DNA of 64,000 bases, taken from positions 945,001-1,009,000 of the forward strand of contig CM035356.1 in the NCBI GenBank assembly GCA_020137815.1, given 5' to 3'. A program made the translations under genes and the position numbers. The stretch's first letter is position 1. Every line of letters begins with the position of its first letter. The DNA is from Hormiphora californensis. Lineage: Eukaryota; Ctenophora; Tentaculata; Cydippida; Pleurobrachiidae. This document shows, piece after piece, positions 30,196 through 44,800 of this stretch. The notes under the pieces are model-generated. The model had not been told where the DNA came from, ran no database searches, and saw only the letters and a program-made list of their open reading frames with translations.

Positions 30196-31521
30196 TTTCA
30201 TTGGCCCAGTTTGATCGTTACAGCTTTAAAGTCGAACCGTGGACACTTTTAAAATGTCTTTAGCGACACCTGAAGATGACCTTATGATGAGAGCCAGTGG
30301 GCCCGAGTGACTCCTCACAGTACGTTTAGAGAATACCTTGCTGCCACCACGAGGGTTCACTCACTTTACATGGACGACCTTTGTGTGTAGATTTATAGGG
30401 GATCCTTACCTTTCAATTTTCATCCTTGAATAACTGTAACATACATACTATATACTATGATATAAGACGAAATTCCAAATTTCATATAGCTACTGGATGA
30501 CAAAAGCTTCGATAATCGATATGAATGTGATGGGCACTAGGTGTGGTCCAGGTCAGTGGTTGTGTGGAAGATACATCCAGAAAGATACCAAGACGTGAGC
30601 GTTGCTTTTGATGCTCCTGTATCTCAATGCGATAATTGGAGTTGTACTACTCTCTTTAAAACTGTAAGTTGAATTCTGGATTTATCACCTCATCTCTTCT
30701 CATCTCTCTACATCTCTCTCTAGATCTAGCTATAGACCTCTCTCTAGACCTCTCTCTAGACCTCTCTATAGATCTCTCCCTAGATTCTCTCAGGCCATTA
30801 AGATTCTCCATCTTAGATCTCCATCTCTAGATCTCATCTCTAGATCTCCATCTCTAGATCTCCATCTCTAGATCTCCATCTCTAGATCTCCATCTCTAGA
30901 TCTCCATACTCTAGATCTCCATCTCTAGATCTCCATCTCTAGATCTCCATCCTCTAGATCTCCATCTCTAGATCTCCATCTCTAGATCTCCATCTCTAGA
31001 TCTCCATCTCTAGATCTCCATCTCTAGATCTCCATCTCTAGATCTCCATCTCTAGATCTCCATCTCTAGATCTCCATACTCTAGATCTCCATCTCTCGAT
31101 CTCCATTCTAGATCTCCATCTCTGACTCCATCTCTAGATCTCCATCTCTAGTCTCCATCGCTAGATCTCCATCTCTACCGATCTCATCTATAGATCTCCA
31201 TCTCTAGATCTCCATCTATAGGATTCACATCTATAGATCTCCATCCTAGATCTCCATATCTAGATCTACATCTCTAGCTCTCAATCTCTAGTCTCCTCTC
31301 CATCTCTCTCTAGCCTATCTCTCTAGATCTCCCATCTCCATCCTCCAATCTCCACGATAATGTGAACCCTGCGCTGTGTAGTTCTGATGTGGGAGGGGGG
31401 GGGGATATTCTACTAGTTGCGGCGAGGCCCCTGTAGGCTTGCACGTTGGAAAGACCAGCACTCCGTAGATAGATAGATAGATTCATTCTCTATCTTCTCT
31501 CTCTCTCTCTCTCCTCTTCTC

Positions 31522-31586
<65 letters not shown>

Positions 31587-34500
31587 ACCCCAACTAATCA
31601 ACAATGCTCCCTGCTAACCCAACCTTGACACTTCTAGATCAACTCTGGACCCGCTCTTGAACACCCCTATGATAGTTAATCAAATGTTTAGTAACAAAAA
31701 TATCTTCAGATTCCGTCCGGAAACAAATTACTGGGTAAGAAACTACTATTACTGGGCCAAACGTACTATGAGCTAAACACCTGAGTAGGGGGGGGGGGAA
31801 AAAAAACTCCGTTCACAGATGCTTCTCAGAAGATTTATATGGATTCACAGACCCTAGTAAGTGGTTCTAGTGCTAGAACTGGGGTGGGCGGACTATAGTG
31901 CTAAAGGACTCTATTCTAAACCCAAGGAGGACTCTTAATTCTAACCCTTAACCTTACCATAACCCTAACCTCGAGCCCAAAATAACGGCCCTAACACTTC
32001 TCACTGAGTATAGAGTACAGCGAAACTCTCGTTTCCGCCTAACGGCCGAAATCTTTCGAGTTCGCTTTTTTTCCGTGATTTTGCACTAGGTCCGCACACC
32101 AGAAAAATGGGATATATGGATCAAACCTCTGGACCCCTACTAAGAACATGTGGACATCTTCACCCACCTCTGAGTCCTTTTAACCTCAGGCAGCGCTCCT
32201 TACTAACGCCCGTGAAACCTCTCTATATATCTAACCTCTCGACGTTATAACCCACCTTTTGGAAGCCTCCTTCTAACCCAAACTCTGAACCCTCCTAAAT
32301 CAACTCTTAATCCCTTTTAAACCACCTCTCGACCACCTACTAATTACACCCCACTCCTCGAACCATTCCAACCCACCTTCAACCCCTTCAACAAATCTCT
32401 AAGCCTACACTAATAACCCACCTCCGGACCCCTTCTACGTACCTATCAGACCACTTAAAACCACCCTTTGAAACACTTTTAAACCCCACTCTAGTACCAT
32501 TCGGACCCACCTCTCGACACCCTAGTAACTACACTTCTGGGCCCATTTACACCCCTTTTGGCCCCTTCTATACCACCTCCCGACCTCACTACCATCCCTC
32601 GACCCTTTCTAACCCACCTTCCGATAGGTGGGTTAAAGGGGTCGGACCTTCTAATCCACTCCCGCTACACATCTAACCCACCCCTCGACCCCTACTAAAC
32701 CCACGGCCCCCTTGGCCCTTCTAACCCACCCTACGACCCCTTCTAACTAACTTTCAATCCACCCTCTAGACCCCTTTTAATCCACCTCTCGACCCCCCCC
32801 ATCTTTTAATCCACCTTTCGACCCCTACCCCTTTTTACACACCCTCGACCCCTTTTAACGACTAACCCACTTCTCGACCCCCCCCCCCCCCCCCCCCCCC
32901 TTCTAAACTTTTACCCTCTGAGACCCCTTCAACTCACCCCTCGGGCCTCCTTCTACCCACCCCTAAACATTCTAACTCACCTATCAAACCCTTTGAACCC
33001 ACCCACGAGTCTCGGGTCTCCACCTCTTCAACCCACCCCTAGACCCTTCTAAGTAACCTCTCAAACCCAGTTTACCCACCTCTCCACCTCTACTAGTACT
33101 TACCTCTTCCCTCGGACCCTGTCTAACCCACCGCTCGACCCCTTCTAACTATCTTTCAACCCCTTTTAGCCACTTCTCGACCCCTACGAAGAGTTACCCT
33201 TTCCTCGACCCCTTCTAACCCACCCTCTCGACCCGTGTAACTCACCGTGGACCATTAGCCTTAAAGTTTTAACCCCACCATCGTACCCCTTCTAACAACC
33301 TCTCGATCTCGACCCCTTTAACCTACCTCTCGATCCCTTCCTCGGACCCCTTCTAAGTTATTACTCACCCCTCGACATACTTATAACCAAATCTCAACCC
33401 CTTCTAACCCATCTCTATAACCCTTCAACCAAATCTCTCGTATCCCAATTCTATCCCATCTCTGGACATCTTTTAACCCACATCTCGACACCCTACCAAA
33501 ACAACAAATCTCTGTGACCCCCTTTCACCTACTGCACCATTTATCATAACCTGTATCCCATCTAGATTTCTAACCTAGATATTATCTCTCTATCTCTCTA
33601 TCTAGAGATCTAATCTTTGCACCATAGATGCTATCTCTCCACGCTAAATGCACATGCGCTATAAGACCAACATCCGCCATCTCCAAACAGTCATGTTAGT
33701 CCCCACCTAATTTGAAAACACCAGACAGGGGGGGACCCCAGCTCGAAGGGAGGCCCAACGATTACCTCTCCATCTCAATACCTCATGGAGTCAGGTACCA
33801 TATTTCTATCCCTCCCCCTTACCAAAAGACGAGTTGGACACCGTGCCCAACAATTAGCCACATCACCTCACTCTCACTTACGCAAACACTATGTCTCATA
33901 GTACGGCCATCTCTGACCACCCATACCCGTTGGGTCCCCCACGCTGCCTAGATTCCTAGAAATTTGCTAGATGCCCCTTGAAACCCCCCTTAAATACACC
34001 AAGACATCCATAAGAACCCCTCGGACTCACAAAAAATACCCCTCAGAGCATTATTCAAGAACGCGGACACTACTCACACCAGGTCATATTACAAGCGGAC
34101 ACACACAACATAGTACTAAAAATCTCGTCTTTCTCAGGTATTATTGACCACGTTAGACCTTCCACGACCTTCCCACGAAAACTTAAATTGCCACGGTTGT
34201 GTGATGAACTACCAAAAATTGGACAACTGAAACTCGCCATTTTCAAGCGTTTACGAGGTTGTCTTGTAGACCCTCCTTCCCGAACAAAACCAAGTATACA
34301 GTGTGGAGCGGCCCAAAAATTCACGTGGGAAGATCACGTGAACAACGTTTAATTATGTGCACGATCTCTTTCTCTATCTCTCAAATATGTTGTAACGGTT
34401 TTCAATTCAGGTCGTGATACTAGTAAGGCAGACAGAGGTAACTCTTTCATATGGTTCCACAATAAACGGAGGAGGAAAATGTGTTTTTCATCATCACGGA

Positions 34501-36204
34501 CTGTTGAAGTCGGTTAAGGCACCCACGGAGCTAACGCCTTAATCTCCATGCTGTGCATCAAGCTAAACATTGGTCCTTAAGATGGCACTACCCTCTGCGA
34601 TGACTGTAAAACTGAGGATTTCAGTGCAGTGGAGACATTGAGTTGTCAAATTACTATCATGGAGCCCCATGAACAAGTTTAATGGTAAGAGTGAACTCTT
34701 TGATATTCGTTAATTTCCCAATTAAATAGTTCCCCTCAAGGTGCTGATGTGTCTACGAGAGAAGGGCTTGAGGAGGGACGAGTATTTTAATTTTAATGTG
34801 GTGGACCCAGTAAAGGGAAGATCTAATATTATAAATAGTGTCACAATACATTGTGTAAACGGTAAACTGTATTTTTTTGTCACTGATTTTTCCAGTTTAG
34901 TTTCTCACCTTGAAAATTGTTGTTTTGTTGAACAAGGCAAGAAAGTTGCTTCATGATGTCTTTAAAAAACAACCCCAAACCCCAAAACGATTAGGCATCA
35001 CTTTTCCAGCAAGCGCCTCATGTCCAATTGCCACAGGTTGTATATATTTACGTCGCAGCCGTTTGTTAAACCTCTTATCGAAAGTCCAAGTTAGTCAGCA
35101 TTTGATAACGCGCGTACGACCCCCTAGGACCTTAGGGACGTAGACCATAGGGCCAATGGTGGTATATTTTCGCTCTCCTTTTGTGAATTTTTTTTCGCTC
35201 CCCACCGCAGAACCTGAATGGCGCAATCCAACGGGTGGGTTTAGCGTGTGACTGTGTTTAGAAACCCCAGGCAACAGGGAGGCTTTTCAGAGGGAATTCT
35301 AACTCCGCCGCAACGATTTATCTTTCTGATCTTGTCGAGGACGTCTACTAGGTCTCTTAATTTTGCTCATTTTTGGGTGCGTGAGCAAATCAGAGCCTCA
35401 GGCCCGATTTCGAAACTCTCAAGCTTATTCCCATGTTGCTCAGTCTGCCAATAAAGCCTTGGGATGCGCAACATTGCGTTGTTCACGTGATCAGCTGACC
35501 AGGGCATCAACACTCAGTGGGATTGCTGAGAGACGCTCAATCAGTAAAACAGTAAGGAGATAGTGAGACAATATTGGTTGCTTAGATATCAGTGTGGCTC
35601 TGTGTGTAGATTTAAACTCAACGTGTGCACTGTAGGTTCTTGTATGTATGATGGGACGAATCACGAAAAGACAGATTGTTAAAAATGGAAAACAAGAAAA
35701 AATTCGCGGACAAAAGGTAGTAATCAAAAAAAAACACTACAATCACTGACGACGGACTTGCATACATATCATCGAAACGACTACGTCACAACTTTTTAGA
35801 AGAGGCGGCATGCGTGTACTGGCATAATAAAGGTCACTTCTAACATTTTCTCTCTTCTCTCGCGAGTCTCGAGAGTAGATCAGCTCGCTCGCGTATGCGA
35901 TGTAGAGATGCACGAGATCGAGTCACGATGAGAGAGAGAGAGAGAGATATCTCAGTATAGTCTATCGTCTTGGTCTCTATCTCTAATAATTATCTCTCCC
36001 GTCTCCTGTGTCTCCCTCTGAAGCCAAACAATCCACACTACAGGGCAGTTGTTGCTTTTCCCTCTTCCAACAAGTTTGACAGCATTCATATATATTTGAT
36101 ATTTGATTGATCTCAAATTTGGATTTAATCCTGAACAACATGTCCACTGGAAGGGTCAGCAAAACAAAGGTACCAGTGTAGCCGGGTCAGCAAAACGAAA
36201 GGTT

Positions 36205-36650
36205 ACAGTTTAGCAGCACGTACCCATCCAGGAAAGGAAAATGGTCTAGAAAAGGAACCCGATTGTGAATATGATCCGACTATAAACAATACCAGTGTCG
36301 TAAGTACAATACAACACCTTCTTCTCGAGCGGGTTATTGGCATTGTAAACGGTTTATCTCCTGTTACCTGAAATATGTAGAACTTGTTGTTCAACGGCTA
36401 ATATCAAAAACTGCTACTGTCAGGGTACACCGACCGAAATTACAGCAGTGGAGATGCTGCACTCGAAAAAAAATTCGGTCGGTGTTGTGTGTTTTGTTGT
36501 TGTATGCTAATGTATTTTGAGCGTCCATAAACGCTTGTAAATTATGACGTCGTAATATGACGGTCACAGTGACTAATGCAAATAGGTCACCTACCCTTTA
36601 ATGGTTGTTATCGAGATTCTGTGCGGGAAAGTGTTTTGTACGCAACCTCA
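36205..36650 (-). pseudogene. Noisy copy of the small membrane-protein gene
   Basis: Both exons of the 22,798-23,221 gene can be followed, with several frameshifts. The similarity ends at about 36,680, just upstream of the position of the start codon. Confidence 0.7.
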
Positions 36651-36689
36651 TTAGGTCTCCACAATGCCCAGAGAGTCACGGTTCCTAAG

Positions 36690-38680
36690 TAAGACAATAC
36701 TTGGGTGAATTCGTGCGTTGTATCAGTAGGAGTTATCGCTGATTAGTTTCTAAAAACATCACAACGTAACAATTAGGGACGCAGAAAAGGGGAAGAGGTG
36801 AGGGGCGGGAACTATTCTTCATACACTACTCCTCGATTGAGTTAAAACTCTTGCCAATTTCGGCGTATAAGACTCATCCACACTTACGGTATTCACCCTA
36901 CCCGTAGTCCATCTCCTCAGGGACACTTTCTAGGTAAATTAAACAGTTCATGAAAAATTCAATGCCCACGGATAGTATATCATGATGGGTACTGAGTGAT
37001 ATATCGAGCGAAGGAGAGAACCTTGCAGTTGGAAGACAAACGGGCTCTGTTGTGGGTGTCTCGCCCGTGTTGGCAGCACGCGTGCCTCTTACCTTCGGTC
37101 TGGTATGTGCTATCTGCCCGCATCCCTTGTCGTGCGATGACTCTCAGCGGAACTTGTCGTGGTTGCTGTGCCATTTGATCCCAGTGGACCGTGTCGATCC
37201 TGGTTGGTTAGTTCGGGGGTAGTGGAGAACGATGGTCTTGGACTCCGGAGACGAGAGGTACAAGGTGCTCTTCAGAGAACGTTTTCCCTACCTTCACTAA
37301 CTTTCTCTCATCCCTTGTAGATAATGAATTAGTATTGTCTTCTCCCACCAATTTTACAGAGCGATGTAGAGCTCCCGCAATAGATACATACCGCACCTCT
37401 AAGAGAAAAAACAGGCTTCGGCCTTTCTGTCTTAATTCCTTTTGTCCTCATTCTAGCAAGGGGGAAGTCCAATCTCGCACTGGTGGAGGCATACCGAGTC
37501 GCGCCGAGCGTTCTCCTCCCTTCTTCTTCAGGTGAATAATTAGAAAAAGCCTAATTTAATGAAAACATAAGATTAGTTAGACATGCCTCATACTTTAGGC
37601 TTTCTCTACAACCCCTTACCTCCTGTCGGGCTCCTTATTCCGTGCTTCCTATTGAGTATATTGTTCCCATCGCCACTCGGCTAAACGCCTGCTTGTTAGT
37701 GCTCTCCGTTACCGCTTTGCTCTTCTTTTCGGGGACTCACTCAGGCCTTGTTCGCTCCCTGGTGAATCCCCACGCTTTATGTTTTGACCCGTACATGACG
37801 AAATGCATAGGTGACGTGTTGGGCGGGAGGACCCTCAGCACTCGTGGCAACGCTCCCGCATCCCTATTCCTGGAGTCTTGCGCGCGATAATCCCAATCAT
37901 GGGGTACCCACTAGGATGGGTGGGTTTACCGAGTTCTGGACGGTCCGCTTTGCCTTCCAACTAGTTATGGCTTTCTATGTATCTTTCATCTAGAATATCT
38001 CCTTTTCGCGCTTAGCCGTCGTTACTATCTACACCGGTTTGAGCTTCACACCCTCTCGCCTCGCTGTGACGGTTTCTCCTCCCCGCCTCGCAAATTTCCG
38101 GCTTCTATAAATTTCGGTGTAACTGGCAAAGCCAGACCGCGCCCCGCCTAGCGTGCTAGCACGGGAAATTATACCTGCTAGGTATCACGTCATGCCCATC
38201 TCTAAAGGTTGACTACCCTCAACTCACCAGGACGAGAAGAGTCGGTGTGTTGAGAGAAAGGGAAATTATTGAGGTGGTGAGAGCGAGAGACTTGAGGAAG
38301 ATCGATTGCGGGTAGTAAAACCATGAGAGCGAAGCTAAAGATGGAGAAGCAGGAAATAGAAAATGATGGACTTTGTAATTATAAATTTTGATTAGGAAGG
38401 AGTATGGTTGTTTTTTATATACACTCTATCTCTCTCTATCTTTACTCTCTCTCTCTCTTTTTCTCTCTCTCCCGCTCTCTCTCTCACTCGCGCTTTATAA
38501 GTGCAAGGCGTACGTTGCAAAACCGTTTTCAACTCACCTAGAAGGAACGATAAAGTATTCGGAGGGGAGCGACAATTAGTTATTTTATAATCAAAAAAAA
38601 AATATACTATGATAAGGAAGAGTGTGGTTGGGGGACAAAGTGGAGTGGACGAGTAAAAAAGAAACACAGATCACGGAAGG
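36690..38680. other. Nonsense-like insert replacing 23,225-23,960
   Basis: About 2 kb without microsatellites, homopolymers, inverted repeats or plausible exons, with a more even base composition than its surroundings. It replaces about 735 bases of copy 1, including FRMD8-like exons 1 and 2. Short open frames look random. Most likely base-calling noise across a CT tract; a chimeric insert is the alternative. Confidence 0.55.
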
Positions 38681-38829
38681 CCAGGCTATGATAATATAAG
38701 AGGGAACATGTGTTGCGCAACGGTCTCATTAAATTATCGAGTAAATAACTGGGGAGGCAGCCTGACTAGTATTTCTCAGAATTAAGATGGAAGGATGAAA
38801 AGTTCTATTAATTTCAATGTGTGATATTT

Positions 38830-41800
38830 TAGAGATCCAGATGAAGCCATCACATTACCCCACTGCCATGTGCGACTTAATGGTACGAATATTACTAGCA
38901 CATTTCTCCCCCAGTAACAGAGAGTCAGCCAAATAAGGGTAGGCAATACACACCTCTCTCAAACCCGTCCTTCCTCAGACCATCCCTCATCCGCCCCTAC
39001 CTCTTCATTTTTTCTAAGGGGGGGACACCTCAAGAACCTCCCATGCGTTTTCGCAACGAGCAACAAACGCCCCAGAAGAGATGGCCCGCAGAAACATCAC
39101 CACTCCCGAGCACTACTGCATCCATCCTGATCCACTCTCTCATTATCATATGACATCACCATCCTTATCACTATATTTCCCTAAGACCAGGCGATTATAA
39201 TGGATTGATGAGGAAGGTGTTCCCGCTCAGTAGGAAAAGATGCTGATACAGAGGGAGCCCCCAGGCCAGCAGTTAATCTACTGCCGCAGTTAATGTTTCA
39301 AATTCCTTAACGGCAGGTAGGGAGGAGAATTAACATATTTACGTTCTAACCCTCCTTTACACAACGAAAAAAAAAATAAAACTGCCCTATCGACCATTAC
39401 CCCCCCCCCCCCCTGGACGTACATCCTCATACAAGTGGAAAGGGGACTTCCAATCCTATCCTCAGGTACACGGTAGAAGACGAGTTAGCTTTCAAGCTGG
39501 CAGTCCCATCCAATGAAAAGGAAGGTAAAAAATGAGTCAAAACTCCCTCATGGACCCTTCGTAAGTCAAAACAGTATGGTAGTTACATAGTGTTACTAGT
39601 TTACAACTTACATACTGGCGAAACACCATGCATCCACCTCCACTCTTAGAAGTAAGAGATATAGAAAATCTTTTATTCTTTTATCTAGCTTACATAAAAA
39701 AATAATAGTCAGAACAACGTACCGCACGATAAAATAAGATATAAATAGAGCAATCCAGATAATTGAAATGGGGAAGTGTATCCGTATATATGAGATTTCC
39801 TATAAAAAGGAACAAAAAACAGGTTCTTCCCACTCATGGACAAGAAGATCCGGGAAGGTACTACAACGATTTGAGCAATCACCAACCAGGGAAAGAGAGC
39901 ACCAGGGAGGGTCACACGGTGGGGACACAGTAGAAGGGGGAGAGGGAGAGATATCGGGGGGAGGGAGGGGGAAGAAGGGAAGGGACGAAACGAAGAAGAA
40001 GGAAAGGTAAGCAAGAACGGGTGTAGTAAGGGGGCAGAGATAAGCGCGGGGGTCCGTTCATGAGTGCCCCGCGTGTGTCCGACTCAATAAAGCGGTACGG
40101 GCTGGTCACTTCTTCCTCACATACCGTCCGGCGTCTTTATATCTAAATTATCATCATCGTTTGAGAGCCTTTCTGACACCCACTCAGTGGTGGCAAAGAA
40201 TTGAATCTCAATGGTTCAACTGGGCGAGTAAAAATAACACAAAAATGCAACACCCGGATAGGTAAAAGTATACGCGTTTTCTTTCTTACACAAAAAAGCG
40301 GAAAAGCTATGTGAATTCCAAGAAAAAAAAAGCTTTACGGGCACAGCAAAATGAAAAAGGAAGACAAATCGGTGTCAGCTGGTGGAACCGGTGGGAAACA
40401 GCTTGAATAGACTGTGTGCACTATTGGGTCTCGGCGGGAGAAAAAAGTTAAAGCTTATTCGATCCCTGTTGTGTCTACTTCTTCCTAGACTCCCTATCAC
40501 CTTTTTTTTAGGTACTTCTCTCTCTCCTCTTTGGTTTTATCATTCTTCCCTTACCTTCCTGCCTGTTTGTCAAGAGGTAAGGGTAGGCATATGAACAACC
40601 TTCCACACACATCTTTATTTTGGAAAATAAGTTCACTAATGTAAGTACGGGGTGAAAAACATGTTCTGAGCAGTTCAAATACTCTGGGTTGACTATTCTG
40701 TTCCCCCCGAGAACTTGAAATTTAAGTTTCACGCAACGTCCCAGAAAGTTTTGAGTTGGGAGGGAGAGAAAGAGAATCTGCATATTATGTTAACTAAACT
40801 GTATCCTATTGTCTTACTCCGCTTCAGATGGCGTATGTTTGTCTTCACCATTACGGATACTGGATGAGTGTGTTAAATGTAGATGTAGCTGTTGTTTGTT
40901 GTGTAGGAGGCTGTGTAGGCGTGATTGTGTAGGGGGCGTTTGTGTTACAGAATCAGTACGGGCATGGGGTACAATGTACAGCTCATCGTGAACTTCCTTA
41001 TGGGGGAGACCGAAAGGGTGAGAAACAGGGAGGTCTGACTTTACCTTCGTACTAGTGCTTCATTCCTTTCTTCTTCCTTCTTCATCTTACGTCGTCTACA
41101 TCCCTCCCTGGCCTCTCGTGGTTTACTTGTCGTATCAGCTTGCTCCACTCCTCCCTTGTCTTTACGACCCGCCTCTCCCCTGCCGTCCGTTACTTCTCCT
41201 CATATTTTTCTCCCTTCCTGTCCCCTTCGCTCCTCTCTTTCTTCTGCTGCTTTTCGGTCATCCCCCCTCCTTCTCTTTATTCCATTCTATTTATCTCCCG
41301 TACAGTTCAAATAGATCGATTATCCACGATTACTTTCGTATTTCTTTATTATTCATCATCTAATCCTCTAAATTTTCAGCTCTCTTCGGCACCTTCTCTT
41401 TCTCCCCCCCCGATATACACTTGTTTTTCTCCCGGTCGCCACTTTTCCCCCCACCTGACCAGTACCCGGTATCTCTTTCTTACCCGTTTCTCCCGTAATT
41501 CCCGTCGAGGCGCCCTCTGTGTCTTTCTTCCTTCGTTTGCTCATTTTTTCGACTTACTATCTCTCCTAGCCCTTCCCTTTCATTTATGCTACCCATCCCA
41601 GCACTCTTAATAATGTACGTTTTGTCTTTTCTCATTCCCCCTCTTACTATCCTCACCCTTTGGGTCCATGTGCTCCTCTAGCCTTTACTTCCCAGGGCTT
41701 TCCTTTAGGTTGCTTTAGCTTAATCCTTACCAATATTTCGTACACTCCCACCTCAACTTTTCAGGCGTTTGCTTTCTTACTCTTACCTGCCTTCTTTGTA

Positions 41801-44800
41801 TGGCGTTCCTATCTACAGCTTTGCCCCCCTAGCCGCCTGCTCCCGAATTCCTTCCATCCCCCTATCGCTTCTCCCACTGTCCTTTTATCTTTGCGGTCTC
41901 CTACGCCGCTTGTTTTTCTCTCCTGTGCCATCCCCTGTATAGCCTTTCTCCGTACGCTCTTACCCTATATGTCCGTGACTAGACTTTACATCCCTGGTCC
42001 ATTCCCTCCGATCTTGTCCTCACGATTGCTTCGGCGCCTGCCTATGCCGTGTTCTTTTACACGAGGCATGGTAGTGACCTGCCTATCTCACCCTTTGTGA
42101 ACTCGCGAACTTTACTACCTTTCTCTCTTTGAACTTTCCGTGTTCGTGGTCTTCCAGACCACTCCCATTACACCCAGTTCGTTCAGTGTCGACGAGGTTT
42201 TCAAGACACCCCTTAAGTAGACGTCTGGTACCCCTGGGAGAAGGATTGTTACCACCTCGACGTGACTCTCCCCACCTTCGTATCATTCTGACCACGTTTG
42301 TATCTTCCTGTAACCGCGTTTATGTATACGTAAATCCCATGCCCCGCTTAGTTTCTCATTACATCCGTTCCTTACTGGTTTTGCCTTATTATGCTTTCCG
42401 TTGCTGCGGCCATGGCTTTTCAGGCTCACTTCTCGTGCGCCAGCGGCTATATTAAAAGTTCTGTAGTTTAGGTACTGGAGATTGAGGAGAGTATCAGTAG
42501 GCCGTATCGCTGAAGGTATCGCAAATAGATGCGCTGAGTATGGAAGAGGTCAACGAGGACGTTGAGAGACTGGTATAGAGAGGAGAGAGCCTTTTGTTGT
42601 TTTCGTTTCCGTTAACGATGGTAACCGTTGATTTACCATGTCGCCTAGAACGCGTAGCCCGGCAAATGCAGATTCAGTCCGCTACTCTCCCACCTAAGAG
42701 CGTACTGAGCCAGTACGTAACGTGTACCTAGACGGCTGTCTATAGTCAGGCCGTATGCCCTTTCCTACTTTATCTGAATCATCACGGATCCCTCCCATCT
42801 ATCTTTTTTACATTTGCAGATACTCTTTCTTTGACCTTATTACGGCACCTTCAATTCAGTACCGCTTTTCTGTACTCCGGCGACATGGTAATTCTCCGGA
42901 GACTTCTCATGCGTATCGTTCTTCTCTTGAGTTCACCCATTTCTACTTGATAGAATATATGCATGTCTATATCATGCATTCTTACGTCTATCATCTCCTT
43001 CTCTGTTATACTCTCTCATCTCTCTCTGCCCCCTCCGACCTCTCTTCCATTAATGGGTAGGAGAAAGGTACATGTAGTAAAGGAGGACTGAGAGGTACAC
43101 GTGAAGATTCAATGGACCGGGGCTCCCCACCTTCCCAAAGATCATCCCAGACCCCACCTTCCATCAACTTCCAAACCCCCCCCCCCCCACCCCCCCCCCC
43201 CCCCCCCCCCCCCCACCGTTGACCTCTCCGAACAGTTGTCATACTTTATGACTCGAACGTCGTGCACGCTGCCCCGTTCAAGCTTTGTAAGTCAGTAAAG
43301 TTCGACGAAGGCAGTCTTTTGTGAAGCAAACGAAATGAGCGCACGCTTCGACACCTTTAGTATTACCGAATTCCGAAGTGCAGCGTGCTTTTCTTCCCAG
43401 TAGAAGCCCGCAAAACCTTGCATGTAGAGGTATGTCCAGGAATCAGGAGCTACTGACTCTAGAGAGAAGAGAAGGAGAAAGACTAGAGGAACTAGAAAGG
43501 AGAGAGAGAATTATAGAAAGAGAGTGAGAGAGAGAAATAGAGAAAGAGAAAGATATAAAGAAGAGGAGGGGAGAGAGAGGATGAGAGAAGGATGTGTTTC
43601 TCATTACAAATGGTACAAGCTTCACAGCACTCAGAATATGAAGTGGAGGTTTCGGGGGGGGACGAGGGACGTTCATAATGTGTATAAATTTCTTAGTGCG
43701 GAGAGAGTGTGAATCTAGGGTATGTTTTTGTAGGTTTAATTTTAGTCTGTACGTCATAGTATGTCACAGCTGCTATTGAGCAACTCATTGAAAATTCATG
43801 GACAGTAACAAAGACACCTTTGCTGATACAAACTTATTGCGTGTTGTGAGTTCAACACTTCACTGAGAGTTCTTTACAAAAGAGCAATGGTGTTTTCAAA
43901 AGAGGGAAAGAGAGAGATTGTGGGAGGAATAGAGAGAGGGTGTGGGGAAAGTGTTCAAAGCAGTTGCGGTGGGGGAAGAAAAAACAATCGATATTTATAT
44001 TAACCTTCCATATATCAAATAACACTTTCTTTAATTAGCCATAATTAATACATTTCTACTAGAAACGATCCAGATAAGGCTAGCAAGATGTCTCATCCCC
44101 CGAGGTTTCATTCCCTACCACTTTTTAAGCATAGCACATTCATCAAAAAGTTCAAGTTCAGATATTGTTCAAGTTCCCATTCCCTCAAAGTTTCAAATTT
44201 TCACCTTTTACGAGAACATCCAGATTACTTCAAGTGCTGCACACACACAGCCCAATTTACCCACACTTAAATATTGTAGTGGGGGAGGGCAATTGTAGCG
44301 GGAGAAATCACGTCTTGTACTTGTAGTCTGTACTATGTTATACACAGAAGAATTGCTTTGTCCTCACCACTTTATCATCATCTTTAGCCGACCACTTCTC
44401 TCTCTATCTTTCTCCCTTTTATTTCTTATTTATTTTCTTCTCCTTTTTCTCCTGATACGGCATGTATTGAAAGTACGCACCAGTTTTCTGCCCCCACACA
44501 ACCGTTCTTCTATGTAACTGCTGTTAGTTTAATTTAGAGGCCAGTAAAGGAGGGCAGGCAAGATAGATGTATCTTACATAGAGAAAGACCTTAGATCCCT
44601 GTTATACCCAGTACACTAATTGAGTTGTTCCATTTCAGACTCATGACGACTGTTGAAAAAAAAGTAAGAATGTTAAGAGGCACCCTTGCCATGAAGGTAT
44701 TGTTATTACACACTCTCGAAACCGTATCTGTAGCGATCTGAGTGAAATCTCTTAGAAAATCATAATCGTTTCGAGAAATGAAGTCTCGTGAGTTAAAACC

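Noticed and set aside
41055-42460. Several forward frames of 100-156 residues
   Set aside because: They lie in the nonsense-like part of the noisy copy and have no counterpart in copy 1.
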